Shown: positions 43,953 through 53,593 of the stretch, one piece after another
How the letters are laid out: each line of letters begins with the position of its first letter
Numbering within the stretch: position 1 is the stretch's first letter
NCBI RefSeq assembly: GCF_026870155.1
Contig: NZ_CP113975.1
Coordinates: 3,224,001-3,288,000, forward strand
Length of the DNA: 64,000 nucleotides
Origin: Flavobacterium marginilacus
GTDB taxonomy: Bacteria > Bacteroidota > Bacteroidia > Flavobacteriales > Flavobacteriaceae
Direction: 5' to 3'
Notes under the pieces: generated by a model
What the model saw: the letters and a program-made list of their open reading frames with translations, nothing else
What the model was told of the DNA's origin: nothing
Database searches by the model: none
Program-made: the position numbers and the translations under genes

Positions 43953-45005
43953 TTAATTTAATTCAAATACGACATGTTTAATATACTTTCGATTGTAAGT
44001 ATATAAAATATGAATATTTCTGTCAGCGGTCTGGATAATTGCTGGATAACTGAATTCTCCTTCTTTTTGGTTTTCTAGATCAAATAATTTTCTCCAATGC
44101 ATCCCATCTGTTGAATATTCGACATCTAATACATTTCGCCCATTAAACCAGTCTTTTCCCTGCTTTAATGGATTATTTACCAATAAAAAACCTTTTTTAG
44201 ACACTGTCAAAGCATCAATGCCTGAATTTGAATTTACAACATCCAGACTGTCAGTATGAATCCATTTTTCACCTTTATCTTTAGACCAGCTTGTAATCAG
44301 TTTATTATGCCTGCTTCTAAATAAAACCTGAATACTTTTATTAGAATGGACTAAAAATGCTGGCTGAATAATCTCGAAATTCTTGTTATTCTCAATCTCA
44401 ATTTTAGACCACCTGCCCGTTGATTCAGTATATTTTTCTATATGTGCTCTCCACTTATTGTTTTCAGTACTTTCTGTACTACTGCCACACAGAATTACTC
44501 CAGGAGTTATCTCAATAGGTTTATTTCTAATAGGTCCTAGAAAATTATCCGGCAAATATTTAGGATCGCTCCAAGTAACTCCATTATCATGAGATAATAT
44601 CATGGCTCCAAACCATTCTCTCGGATTTTTTCCAATTTTATAGAACAAGTATAGACATTCGCTTTTACTTTTGAATAATACAGGATTCCAGCATGGTAAC
44701 GTATCCCCTTGAATTATGGACGGTTTAATAATATTTTGAGGCGGAGACCATTTTTTTTCTTTATAAGTCGAATAATAAATACCTACATCTGCAGCTCCTT
44801 CATGTTTTCCTCCAAACCATGCGGCCATAAGTACATTAGGTTTAATCTCTGCCAATGTTGCCGCGTGGCTATTGTTGGTAACTGGCTGATCTGTTATAAA
44901 TTCGCTGCTAATATTATCTGCATTTGGCATCTTCTTTATCGATGCACAAGATACACATACCAGAACTAATAAAACTATCGAAAAGTTTGATTTTGGAACC
45001 CTCAT
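43953..45005 (-). CDS. Sialidase-like (BNR repeat) lipoprotein
   Basis: The protein has 350 residues with a lipoprotein signal ending CVSC (second Cys possible). It has a beta-propeller with Asp-box type repeats (LSHDNGVTWSDPKYL, SWSKDKGEKWIHTDSL, YSTDGMHWRKLFDL) and the BNR_2 family stretches MAAWFGGKHEGAADVGIYYSTY and GPIRNKPIEITPGVILCGSS. These proteins are annotated as exo-sialidases, but many relatives act on other acidic or pectic sugars, so the substrate is open. It sits next to a peptidase and a PNGase F-like gene, which would suit trimming of glycoproteins, but it has its own upstream region with a repeat and terminator on either side. Confidence 0.78.
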   Translation of the reverse strand: MRVPKSNFSIVLLVLVCVSCASIKKMPNADNISSEFITDQPVTNNSHAATLAEIKPNVLMAAWFGGKHEGAADVGIYYSTYKEKKWSPPQNIIKPSIIQGDTLPCWNPVLFKSKSECLYLFYKIGKNPREWFGAMILSHDNGVTWSDPKYLPDNFLGPIRNKPIEITPGVILCGSSTESTENNKWRAHIEKYTESTGRWSKIEIENNKNFEIIQPAFLVHSNKSIQVLFRSRHNKLITSWSKDKGEKWIHTDSLDVVNSNSGIDALTVSKKGFLLVNNPLKQGKDWFNGRNVLDVEYSTDGMHWRKLFDLENQKEGEFSYPAIIQTADRNIHILYTYNRKYIKHVVFELN

Positions 45006-45053
45006 TTATCGCAAAATTAATATTTAGTGATATGACTCCGTAAATAATACCAT

Positions 45054-45180
45054 GTATTTTTTTCGCCACTGATTACACAAATTCTCACAGATTTCATTAC
45101 TTTTTTTAAAAAAATCTGTGTAAATGTTTTTAATCTGTGGCTGATTCGATCTGTTTGGTATTAGTTAAGGATAGTCATAT
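45054..45180 (-). repeat. Dispersed ~127-bp hairpin repeat, copy B
   Basis: This is the inverted partner of 31713-31839. Shared landmarks are ATATGACTATCCTTAACTA at one end, ACCAAACAGATCGAAT, the AAATCTGTG arms, and GGCGAAAAAAA at the other end. It lies about 50 bases upstream of the sialidase-like start codon, so it may lie in or near that gene's promoter or leader. Confidence 0.75.
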
Positions 45181-45345
45181 TTAGTGATTTAATTGTTAAA
45201 CTATATATTTAAGATAGATTATGATTTGAAAAATCTGCACAACCAGTACTAATTAAAATTCTGCTTTATTTGTGACAAAAAATATCCATAAAAAACAAAA
45301 AGAAGATCTTGTTTTTATGAATTTACAAGCAAGGAATCTCTTTAT

Positions 45346-45384
45346 CTTTACTTAATACAACTTATTTATTTGTATTAAGTAAAG
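45346..45384. repeat. Perfect 15-bp inverted repeat upstream of the sialidase-like gene
   Basis: CTTTACTTAATACAA (45346-45360) and TTGTATTAAGTAAAG (45370-45384) are perfect complements around a 9-base loop. There is no T-run on either side, so it is more like an operator or RNA stem than a terminator. Confidence 0.5.
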
Positions 45385-45623
45385 TATAGTTCTGCCTGAT
45401 TGAGTTACTCCTCTTTTATGATTCCATCTATAACAGCATTTTGTTTGTTAAACTTAAAACTATAATTTGTTATCGTTTTATAATTTCGACCAATAACAAA
45501 TTTAAAAAGGTGTTAGTTTGTTTTCACTATTTTTTCAAACCAAAAAAATTCTATTTAACAAATTAGTACTAATGAAAAATATAAATAGCAATTATTCCAT
45601 AACGATTTGGAATATCCTTTAAA

Positions 45624-45661
45624 CAAAAAGCATTAATCTTTATTTTAAGGTTAATGCTTTT
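45624..45661 (-). terminator. Intrinsic terminator of the M28 peptidase gene
   Basis: On the minus strand AAAGCATTAA pairs with TTAATGCTTT and is followed by TTGTTT. It lies about 75 bases after the stop. Confidence 0.75.
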
Positions 45662-45734
45662 GCTGTTTGCTTAAAAAATGAGGATCGTATTTTATATCTT
45701 CCTTTACAGATTACAATTAAGGAATATCAAAATA

Positions 45735-46709
45735 TTAATCTTGGCTAATAAAATAAAGTGGCTGGCTATAATTAGCTATAGCTGTCAAAGCATTATAAAT
45801 ATATTTAACTGCCAATTCTCCTCCCTTACTATTAATTAATTCTATATCGTCTTCGGGTGTATGATATTGCGGGTGTCCTCCTGTATGAAATCCCACAGCA
45901 GATATTGAAGATTTGTAAAAAGAAACATGATCTGACCCTCCTACATCTCCAGCGTGAACAATAGGATTTAGTCCGCTGTTTACACCTAAACTCTTCATTA
46001 AATCAACCCCTTCTGGAAAAGTTCCTGCACCACCCATATAGAGTTGTTTTTCACTATTTAGTCTTCCTACCATATCCATATTCAGCATTACTTTTACGTC
46101 TTTTTTATCAACAGGCAAATGATTAACAAAATATCTCGATCCAAATAGTCCTTCCTCTTCTCCGCTAAAAGAAATAAAAATGATACTCCTCTTGGGCTTG
46201 TTATTTGACTTAGACAATTCTTCTAAAATACAAAGTAAAGCTGCAACTCCCGAAGCATTGTCATCTGCACCATTATGAATTGCGATGGTGTCTTTCTTTT
46301 TACTGCCTGATCCTTTTCCTCCCCATCCCCAATGATCATAATGCGCTCCTATTACTATAAATTCATTTTTCAGTTCTTTGTCAGTTCCCTCTAGATAACC
46401 AACTACATTCTGTGTCGTAACACTATCCGATTTTATCTTATTTATGCCTTCTTTCACAAATAATTTAAAAGATTGAAAGTAAATGTCACCGAATTTTTTA
46501 AGACCATATTTCTTAAAATATTTTTGAATATAAGCTGCTGCTGCATTGTTTCCTTTGGTTCCTGGAAAACGGCCTTCCAATTTATCCGATGACAAAAATT
46601 TATCATGCTTATAAAATGTGCTGCTGTTAATCGTATTTTGAGAGTTTACAACAACACTAAAAGCTAGTGTAATCATTAAAAAAGAATTTCTTACTATACT
46701 TGTTTTCAT
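45735..46709 (-). CDS. Secreted M28-family zinc aminopeptidase
   Basis: The protein has 324 residues with a signal peptide (ends VVNSQ). The M28 co-catalytic zinc ligands are in place: IGAHYDHWG, the bridging Asp in NGADDNASGVAALL, the general base and ligand in SFSGEEEGLFGS, NMDMVGRL, and the last His in QYHTPEDDIE. It cuts amino acids from peptide ends in the periplasm or outside the cell. The gene follows the PNGase F-like gene by 93 bases with no visible terminator, so the two are probably co-transcribed. Together they would deglycosylate and then digest glycopeptides. Confidence 0.92.
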   Translation of the reverse strand: MKTSIVRNSFLMITLAFSVVVNSQNTINSSTFYKHDKFLSSDKLEGRFPGTKGNNAAAAYIQKYFKKYGLKKFGDIYFQSFKLFVKEGINKIKSDSVTTQNVVGYLEGTDKELKNEFIVIGAHYDHWGWGGKGSGSKKKDTIAIHNGADDNASGVAALLCILEELSKSNNKPKRSIIFISFSGEEEGLFGSRYFVNHLPVDKKDVKVMLNMDMVGRLNSEKQLYMGGAGTFPEGVDLMKSLGVNSGLNPIVHAGDVGGSDHVSFYKSSISAVGFHTGGHPQYHTPEDDIELINSKGGELAVKYIYNALTAIANYSQPLYFISQD

Positions 46710-46802
46710 TACTATTATTGAAATTTATTTTTTAAAACAATAGGTTTTCATTCCTAATACGAATCAATATTTGAAATAAAAACTACTAGTTAAGCTTACA
46801 AA

Positions 46803-48494
46803 TTATTTACTCTTGGACTGTCCCACAAGAACTCCTGAAATATTCCAATGGTTTGAGCTTGAACCATAGTCTGGTCCTTGTTCTATAACAACTTCTAAAA
46901 GATGTTTCCCTTTTGACAATGTTGGAAGCGGAATAATGTAGGGTGGAGTTAATGTTCCTGGACACCAGTTAGAACGGCTTAAATCACTCGATGACAAACC
47001 ATCAGGAAAATTACCCGATGCTGGATTTGATAATCGATAGGTAGCACAATCGGTCCTCCAAGGAATAATTTTAAACATTTCTTTTCCATCAATCAGTATT
47101 TTATTCATTCGAGGTACAAATTCATCACCGCCATCCCAGCCTCCATGACCTGTTGTGGTATATAAAAGCTGTAAATTGCTGACATCAGCAGTAATTTCAA
47201 AATTAACCTTTAGCGTATCATTGGCAAAAAGGCTGCCGTAGTTTTGTCCCGACATTTCTAAAGTATTGACTGTAGAAAACAAAGGTGCTATATAGTTATT
47301 TTTTGAAACAATATCGTTTTTAGACATCTCTGGATAACAATCGAGTTCCAGACTTATTTTGTGACCTCCACTATCATAATTACCAATAAAAACACCAATC
47401 CAGATTTCATCTTCATCAGTAGGAATAAGAGAACTGACTTCTTCTTTATAAACTACATCTTTTGCCCAGTTATAATTATTTATTTTTCGTTTATCATTAA
47501 AATAATTAACTCCAAATGGCGTAAAAAAACTAAGTATTTCAATTGGTGGACTATATTCATTTTCCTTTACAATTCCTTGATATTGGCTGTTTTTTTTATC
47601 TCTATACACTGGAAGTTTTTCAATACCGTATAAATAAGCATCTAACAAGGAAGTTGTTTCTCCCGGCTTCTTTGAAGGAATAATAAAAACAGAACCTGTT
47701 CTGTCATAAGCATCGCCATTAGACATGCATCTTAATTTTACAAATACAGCAGCACTGTTTTTTAATTCGGGAGTCATTTTAATTTTTTTCAACACCACAC
47801 TTCCTTTCGAAAAATGATAGACTTTACCAGTTTCAAGCTCTGATTCCTTAGGAATAATACGATTGGGATCAAAATTTAAAATTTCGTTATCGAAAATTTT
47901 TACGACTTTATACCTTGAATTTATTGCAATTTCTTCAAATTCTGATGCATTAACCTCTTGCGTTTTATCATCATAATTAAGCTGCGGAATATATTTATTT
48001 TCTTTATTGACGGCACTTGCAGTAAGGGCATAATTTCCGTTAAAAACCAGTTGCAGCACAAGAGCATTCTTGTTTGGTAAATAACTGCTGTTTGGAGTTC
48101 CTTTTACAGTAGTCTGCTCAGTAAACCAAACATCTATAGTATTAGAAAAATACGAAAATCTAGCGTGTTTACATTTATAACCCAGTATTATTTGGGTATC
48201 ATTATCAAATTTAGGTTTTGGCAGACTGTCAAATGGAATTATTTTCTTGAAAACAGTATTTCCATCCTTAATGGTGCTGACGTTGTAATTGTTTTTTAAA
48301 TCAATGTATTGCTGTATATTATCAGTTGGTTTTGATAAAAAAACCATTTGGTTATACACATAGATTTCGGTGTTTCCGCCTGTTTTTTTTCCGTTTTCAA
48401 ATTTATCATACTTAATTTTATACACCTCAGATTTGGTTTGAGCAGCTAGTATTACAGAAAAAAACAACAATATGGCATTAAAAAATTTCATCAT
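46803..48494 (-). CDS. PNGase F-like peptide:N-glycosidase with an extra N-terminal domain
   Basis: The protein has 563 residues with a signal peptide (ends LAAQT). The core (about 220-560) has the double beta-sandwich of PNGase F. Landmarks are DAYDRTGSVFIIP (Asp264, likely equivalent of the essential Asp), TTTGHGGWDGGDEFVP (Glu458), KIIPWRTDCATYR, NPASGNFPDGLSSSDLSRSN and WCPGTLTPP. The ~200 residues before it have a GLPGLI-like pattern (YKIKYDKFENGKKTGG, VWFTEQTTVKGTP, LVLQLVFNGNY) and fit the extra bowl-like domain described for PNGase F-II enzymes. The enzyme releases whole N-glycans from asparagine by amidase cleavage. It lies between the peptidase and a SusC/SusD pair, and identifies the locus as one for N-glycoproteins. 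Confidence 0.93.
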   Translation of the reverse strand: MMKFFNAILLFFSVILAAQTKSEVYKIKYDKFENGKKTGGNTEIYVYNQMVFLSKPTDNIQQYIDLKNNYNVSTIKDGNTVFKKIIPFDSLPKPKFDNDTQIILGYKCKHARFSYFSNTIDVWFTEQTTVKGTPNSSYLPNKNALVLQLVFNGNYALTASAVNKENKYIPQLNYDDKTQEVNASEFEEIAINSRYKVVKIFDNEILNFDPNRIIPKESELETGKVYHFSKGSVVLKKIKMTPELKNSAAVFVKLRCMSNGDAYDRTGSVFIIPSKKPGETTSLLDAYLYGIEKLPVYRDKKNSQYQGIVKENEYSPPIEILSFFTPFGVNYFNDKRKINNYNWAKDVVYKEEVSSLIPTDEDEIWIGVFIGNYDSGGHKISLELDCYPEMSKNDIVSKNNYIAPLFSTVNTLEMSGQNYGSLFANDTLKVNFEITADVSNLQLLYTTTGHGGWDGGDEFVPRMNKILIDGKEMFKIIPWRTDCATYRLSNPASGNFPDGLSSSDLSRSNWCPGTLTPPYIIPLPTLSKGKHLLEVVIEQGPDYGSSSNHWNISGVLVGQSKSK

Positions 48495-48543
48495 TTGTTT
48501 ATAAATATTTTTTTTAAAACAAAAACTAAATTGGAAAAAATTT

Positions 48544-48578
48544 AAAAAAACAAAGGTAAGAATTACATCTTACCTCTG
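48544..48578 (-). terminator. Intrinsic terminator of the susCD 4 operon
   Basis: On the minus strand AGGTAAGA pairs with TCTTACCT and is followed by TTGTTTTTTT. It lies about 50 bases after the susD stop, so the PNGase F-like gene needs its own promoter or read-through. Confidence 0.8.
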
Positions 48579-48629
48579 TTTTAACTAATAGAAATATGCA
48601 CTTTACTGCACTTTCTTAATTATTGATTT

Positions 48630-50195
48630 TTACTTAATATCCCAGAATATTTTGGTACTTAAATTATCATTTGCTTTCACAACATTGTAATTTGCAGTAT
48701 TATAAATACTTTCAGAAATTGGATATGTCCAGCGTGTTGGAGGTGTTTTTCTGATACTGCTTGTTTCATCCTCACGAAATGTTAAAGCCGGAAGTTTTAA
48801 TCTTCTTTGTTCAGCCCAGGATTCGTCTACTTGCATCATATTGTAGTGAATATACTTTTGGAAAGCAATTAACTCTAATTGAGCTGCAGGTGTCGTAGCT
48901 CCAGCAAAGTTGATAGTGGCAATATAAGTATTAATTTCAGCTGTTGTTGGTTCTGTAGCTGGTTTCCAAGTTAAATCATCAGCTTTATCACCTAATCTTA
49001 CATAATATTCAACCGATTGTCTGATCGCTTTCTCGAAATGATTTTTTGCTGTACCAGCATTACCCGTTCTCACGTAGTACTCCGCAAGAATCAAGTTTAC
49101 CTCGGCAGCATTAATCAATGTGCCAGGCAGCCAATCATTTCTACTAATTACAGAACGATTGTAAGTCGAAATTTTACCGTCAGTTATTAACTGCACCTGA
49201 GCTCCAGATGCCAGCATTGGATCAAGTCCTGTATAAACACCTGGAGTTCTAACAGCCGCTTCAAACAGCCAAGGTTTGCGAGGATCATTATTTGCATTCA
49301 TGTGATCAATCATTGGTTTTGGAGCAATGTTGTTTCCGTCTTCCATAGCATCATGAAACCCTGAAGTATCTAAATCACCCTCCTGAGTGTACACTCTGAA
49401 GGCAATATTTTCAGTATTTTCATCTACAATTTTTCCATCAGCAATGATCGCAGCTATTTCAGTATTTGCTCTTGCTGCGAAAGCTGGAACAGCCGAAACC
49501 CTGTTCAACATTTTTAAACGCAAAGAATTGCAATAGTTTTTCCAACTCGTCATGTCACCTTTATTGATCAAGTCCTGAGTTTTGAAATCAGTAGCAATAT
49601 CTTGTGGTACAGTAATTGAATTCAATTCGGCTGAAAACGCTTTCAATTTATCCAGCATCAAGGTATATAATTCCGTTTGATTATCATATTTTGCTGAGGC
49701 AGCAGCATAATTACCGCCAGTTAAGCTAATTTTACCAGCTTCGGAGAAAGGAATATCTCCAAAGTTATCAATCATTTTTTGTGTATGATCATATAAATAA
49801 ATAGTTGAAGCAATCATATAGATTCTATTTCTAGCCTGTTCTGCCGAAGACAAAGAAGCCATCACTGTTTCCAACTCCCTATATTGTGTAACAAATTTAT
49901 AATACCTTCCCCATCTATCAAATGACGCCGCACCTGGAACATAACGACCAGATGAATTTGTAAATCCATGACCCTGAGTATAAGTTAAAGAAGTAGATTG
50001 CAGCACCGTATAATAATTCCAATAGGACGGAATTACATCTTCAAAGTTAATCCTCATGAACCCAGTAAACTGTCTAGGTACGATGGTCGTTGGAACTTTA
50101 GACGGATCAGGATAAGCTTCTGCAAAATCGTCTTTCGAACAAGAGCTAAAAAAAACAGCTGCAGTTGTTAATGATATATATAATAATTTTCTCAT
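48630..50195 (-). CDS. SusD-like lipoprotein (SusD/RagB type 2), N-glycan locus
   Basis: The protein has 521 residues with a lipoprotein signal ending FFSSC, then SKDDFAEAYPDPSKVPTT, typical of the second SusD-like group, which differs from classical SusD in its N-terminal helices. Landmarks are YLYDHTQKMIDNFGDIPFSEAG, WKNYCNSLRLKMLNRVSAVP, EVNLILAEYYVRTGN and the C-terminal ESWAEQRRLKLPAL. It should act as the binding lid of the SusC 32 bases upstream. Context (PNGase F, fucosidases, mannosidases) suggests N-glycans or glycopeptides as ligand. Confidence 0.92.
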   Translation of the reverse strand: MRKLLYISLTTAAVFFSSCSKDDFAEAYPDPSKVPTTIVPRQFTGFMRINFEDVIPSYWNYYTVLQSTSLTYTQGHGFTNSSGRYVPGAASFDRWGRYYKFVTQYRELETVMASLSSAEQARNRIYMIASTIYLYDHTQKMIDNFGDIPFSEAGKISLTGGNYAAASAKYDNQTELYTLMLDKLKAFSAELNSITVPQDIATDFKTQDLINKGDMTSWKNYCNSLRLKMLNRVSAVPAFAARANTEIAAIIADGKIVDENTENIAFRVYTQEGDLDTSGFHDAMEDGNNIAPKPMIDHMNANNDPRKPWLFEAAVRTPGVYTGLDPMLASGAQVQLITDGKISTYNRSVISRNDWLPGTLINAAEVNLILAEYYVRTGNAGTAKNHFEKAIRQSVEYYVRLGDKADDLTWKPATEPTTAEINTYIATINFAGATTPAAQLELIAFQKYIHYNMMQVDESWAEQRRLKLPALTFREDETSSIRKTPPTRWTYPISESIYNTANYNVVKANDNLSTKIFWDIK

Positions 50196-50227
50196 GTTAT
50201 ATTTTTTTTAAATTATGAAATATCTAA

Positions 50228-53200
50228 TTAAAAAGAGGCTCTCAACATAAATCCAATACTGCGAGTAGCTGGATTAGTTCCTGCATTGCTTATGTTTTGA
50301 GACCATTTAGAACCTGCAGTAGTTGCCTCAGGATCCATATCCTTAATTGATCTGTAGATAAAGAACAAATTACGCCCGTAAGCAGAAAAACTAAATTTAG
50401 TAGCACCAATCTTGTTAGCCCAGGCAAATGGTAAATTATAAGTTAAAGATATCTCTCTCATTTTTACATAGTTATTTTCCTGAATATATAATTCGTAACG
50501 TGAGCTGCTGTATTGAGGACCTCCCCAGTTATACGTCATATTATAATAACCTGCCTGAGAAATTACATTAGTATTTACTGCGCCATCAGCTGTAACACCA
50601 TTCATCAGCATACCATCACGGTATAATGTTTGCCCGCCTGGTCCGGCAGTAGTGCTATTAGGAACTTGAACACCTTTACCATTCGCATCCATATAATAAG
50701 TTAAACCTCCACGCTCATTTGTACTGTAGCTCAAACTTTCTTCAGTCAAACCTCTTGAAGTCATCCAATTAACCCCTGTTGGCATCAAATAACCTCCATA
50801 AGAATAATCGATATTCATATCTAAAGTGAAATTTTTATAAGCGAAAGTATTCAGCAAACCTCCCACACCTTGAGGCATAGCATTACCATATTTTTCCCAT
50901 TTGTCTCCATCAATCATGTAAAATCCATCAGAATCAACCATTTTATTACCGCTAGCATCTGTCTTAACAGGGTGTGCATAAATACCTCCCATTGGGTCTC
51001 CAACTACTGATTTTAATTGAGCTGCAGATCCATCATAGTCAGCATGTAATAATTCAGATGCACCGTTTGCCAATTTTACAACTTTATTCACATTTTTGGC
51101 CCAGTTCAAAGTAACATCCCAAGAGAAAGATGCTGTTTTTATTGGAGTGCCGGTCAAAGCAATTTCAACCCCTTGGTTACTCAATTCTCCAACATTAGCT
51201 AAAATTGACGATGCTCCCGTTGTAGGTGCCAATGTCAAATCTAAAATTTGATCATAAACATGCGCATTATAGTACGAAAGATCTAATCCCAATCTTCTGT
51301 CAAAGAATTTAGTTTCAAAACCAAACTCGTACTCGTTTTTCATTTCAGGTTTGATAAGGTCGTTACCATAATTGTTCATCGATTCTGTATATAAAATTGA
51401 TGATTTTGTATCCTGAGTTCCCAATGTATTTTGATTGTATGCTACGTTTGCTCGATACATTTCTGGATAATTACCCACAATACCCCAAGAGGCACGAAGT
51501 TTTGCATAACTGATTACGTCAGGTAATGTAACTGCATCAGATAATACAAAAGAGGAGTTCACAGACGGATATGTAAAGGCATTATTATTTGGATTCATAG
51601 TAGAAGTACGATCCTTTCTTATTGTTCCTTCAAGGAAAAGATAATTTTTGTAGCTGCCGCTTACAGTTCCAAATATGGCGTCTTTTAGAACTTTATATCT
51701 TGATGAAGTACTACTTGGAGTATTATATGAAGAATTCATATCATACCAGCCTTCAACACTCAAACCATCTCTGGTTGATCTATTTAAAAGAAAGCTTGTT
51801 TCCTTTGTTGCTGTATAACCAGCTATAGCAGCAATACTAAAATCATCATTTATTTTTTTGTTGTAAGTCAGCATCACATCCCCATAAAGAATATTATAGT
51901 CTTTAGAATCCATTAAAAAAGCACCAGTCCCACTTTTGTAAATCAAAGGTTTTTCAACAGGATTTTTAGTTTCAACGTTTACTGAAGTTAAATCCGTAGA
52001 AGCACGTCCGCGTAATTTCAAATCTTTATAAATAGTATAGGTTTCAGTAACACTTGCAATCAATCGGTTTGTAATTTCATCTTGCTGATTTGCATTTGTA
52101 TTCCAGAAATAATCAGCAACATCTGCTTTGAAGCCATTACGGATGATATTTTCATCTGGAGTCAGACTTTGATTTGTACCGGTAACATATTTGTATCCTA
52201 GGCTGGTTTGATATTTGGCTTTGTACCAATCACCATTATCGAATGGACTTATCATACCGGTAAAGTTATTTATCAATCGATCCATAGCAACAGCACGGTT
52301 ATGAACATTTTGATTCATATAACTCACAATCACATCTGTTTTCAAATTTTCACCTGTTTTGAATGATGTATTCAAATTAAGTGTATTTTTTTTGTTCATA
52401 TTACCCATACTCAAACCTCGTGATTCATTATGAGTATAAGAAAAACGGATATTGCTATTATCTGTATTATTAGATAGTGCAATGTTTGTTACTGCATCCC
52501 ATGAATTTTGGAACATATTTTTGTATCCGTCTTTTTGAGCAGAATATGGACGAACAACTCCATCCCATGACATAACCGGCTGTCCATCGAACCAAGGTCC
52601 AAAATTATTAGTGCTATTTGAAACACCTCTAGTATCAGCAACACCATCACCATTTGTATCATAATGAGCAAATCCATCAGGTGCTAAGTATCCTGAAGAA
52701 TAGTTTGCATTTGTCCAGCCTGGACCTCTTTCATACTGGAATCTTGGCAAGTATGCTATTTGGTTATTTGAGTAACTGGTACTAAAGTCTACACCTAACC
52801 CTTTTTTTCCTTTACCTGATTTAGAAGTAATTAATACCACCCCGTTTACGGCTTCAGAACCATATAATGCAGCAGCCGAAGCTCCTTTAAGAATGGAGAT
52901 ATTCTCAATATCCTCTGGATTAATATCTGCCAAACCATTGCTTCTAATACGATTATCATTCCAATAATCATTATTTTTCACATCACCATCACGGATTGGC
53001 ACACCATCCAGAACGATAAGCGGCTGGTTTTTACCCGTGACAGAATTAATCCCACGAATCTGGATATTGATATTTCCAGCACCACCCGGAGTAGAAGTAA
53101 TACGAACCCCAGGAGCTTTTCCATAGATAGCGTTAGCAACGGTAGGTGAACCTGTCTTAACGATTGCCTCAGATTTAATTACACTAGTAGCATATCCTAT

Positions 53201-53554
53201 AGCTTTTTTCTCTTTAGATTGTCCAAGTGCTGTTACAACAACCTCATTAAGATTTTGAGAAGATGATATCAATTTTACATTAAGAACAGCAGAACCTGTA
53301 AGTGTAACTTCCTTTGTTACATATCCTACGTAAGAAACTACTAATACCGCAGACAAATTTGGCACCTTAAGACTATAGGCTCCATCAAAATCTGCAGAAG
53401 CACCCGTTGAAGATCCTTTAACAACGATAGTGGTTCCTGGCAAAGGCATACCAGCACCATCTGTAATTTTACCTGTAACTGTTGTTTGAGCATTACCGCT
53501 ATAGAAACTGAGCATGCAAAAAACAAACAGTAGTTTTAATACTTTTTGAATCAT
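50228..53554 (-). CDS. SusC/RagA-family TonB-dependent transporter, N-glycan locus
   Basis: The protein has about 1108 residues with the start at 53554, which gives a clean signal peptide (MIQKVLKLLFVFCMLSFYSGNAQ); an upstream ATG at 53593 would add 13 residues. It has a carboxypeptidase-D-like domain (TTVTGKITDGAGMPLPGTTI), a plug with NEVVVTALGQSKEKKAIGYAT and KGASAAALYGSEAVNGVVLITSKSG, and a barrel ending SIGFMLRASF. The ALGQSKEKKAIGYA form belongs with the SusC group that pairs with type 2 SusD proteins. No STN domain and no sigma/anti-sigma genes are next to it. It probably imports the released N-glycans. Confidence 0.95.
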   Translation of the reverse strand: MIQKVLKLLFVFCMLSFYSGNAQTTVTGKITDGAGMPLPGTTIVVKGSSTGASADFDGAYSLKVPNLSAVLVVSYVGYVTKEVTLTGSAVLNVKLISSSQNLNEVVVTALGQSKEKKAIGYATSVIKSEAIVKTGSPTVANAIYGKAPGVRITSTPGGAGNINIQIRGINSVTGKNQPLIVLDGVPIRDGDVKNNDYWNDNRIRSNGLADINPEDIENISILKGASAAALYGSEAVNGVVLITSKSGKGKKGLGVDFSTSYSNNQIAYLPRFQYERGPGWTNANYSSGYLAPDGFAHYDTNGDGVADTRGVSNSTNNFGPWFDGQPVMSWDGVVRPYSAQKDGYKNMFQNSWDAVTNIALSNNTDNSNIRFSYTHNESRGLSMGNMNKKNTLNLNTSFKTGENLKTDVIVSYMNQNVHNRAVAMDRLINNFTGMISPFDNGDWYKAKYQTSLGYKYVTGTNQSLTPDENIIRNGFKADVADYFWNTNANQQDEITNRLIASVTETYTIYKDLKLRGRASTDLTSVNVETKNPVEKPLIYKSGTGAFLMDSKDYNILYGDVMLTYNKKINDDFSIAAIAGYTATKETSFLLNRSTRDGLSVEGWYDMNSSYNTPSSTSSRYKVLKDAIFGTVSGSYKNYLFLEGTIRKDRTSTMNPNNNAFTYPSVNSSFVLSDAVTLPDVISYAKLRASWGIVGNYPEMYRANVAYNQNTLGTQDTKSSILYTESMNNYGNDLIKPEMKNEYEFGFETKFFDRRLGLDLSYYNAHVYDQILDLTLAPTTGASSILANVGELSNQGVEIALTGTPIKTASFSWDVTLNWAKNVNKVVKLANGASELLHADYDGSAAQLKSVVGDPMGGIYAHPVKTDASGNKMVDSDGFYMIDGDKWEKYGNAMPQGVGGLLNTFAYKNFTLDMNIDYSYGGYLMPTGVNWMTSRGLTEESLSYSTNERGGLTYYMDANGKGVQVPNSTTAGPGGQTLYRDGMLMNGVTADGAVNTNVISQAGYYNMTYNWGGPQYSSSRYELYIQENNYVKMREISLTYNLPFAWANKIGATKFSFSAYGRNLFFIYRSIKDMDPEATTAGSKWSQNISNAGTNPATRSIGFMLRASF

Positions 53555-53593
53555 AAATTTAGTTTTTGGGTTAAAAAAGTTAACTGCCAACAC

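Larger units (their letters stand above)
45006..45734. other. Gap between the M28 peptidase and sialidase-like genes
   Basis: This 729-base stretch holds the peptidase terminator (45624-45661), a perfect 15-bp inverted repeat (45346-45384), and copy B of the ~127-bp hairpin repeat (45054-45180). The remainder is AT-rich upstream DNA of the sialidase-like gene without an open frame. Confidence 0.5.

Noticed and set aside
49010..49019. Exact CAACCGATTG word
   Set aside because: It lies inside the susD 4 coding sequence, far from any promoter, and the N-glycan locus shows no other copy; taken as chance.
52061..52070. CAATCGGTTT, one mismatch to the operator word
   Set aside because: Inside the susC 4 coding sequence and not symmetric at the last base.
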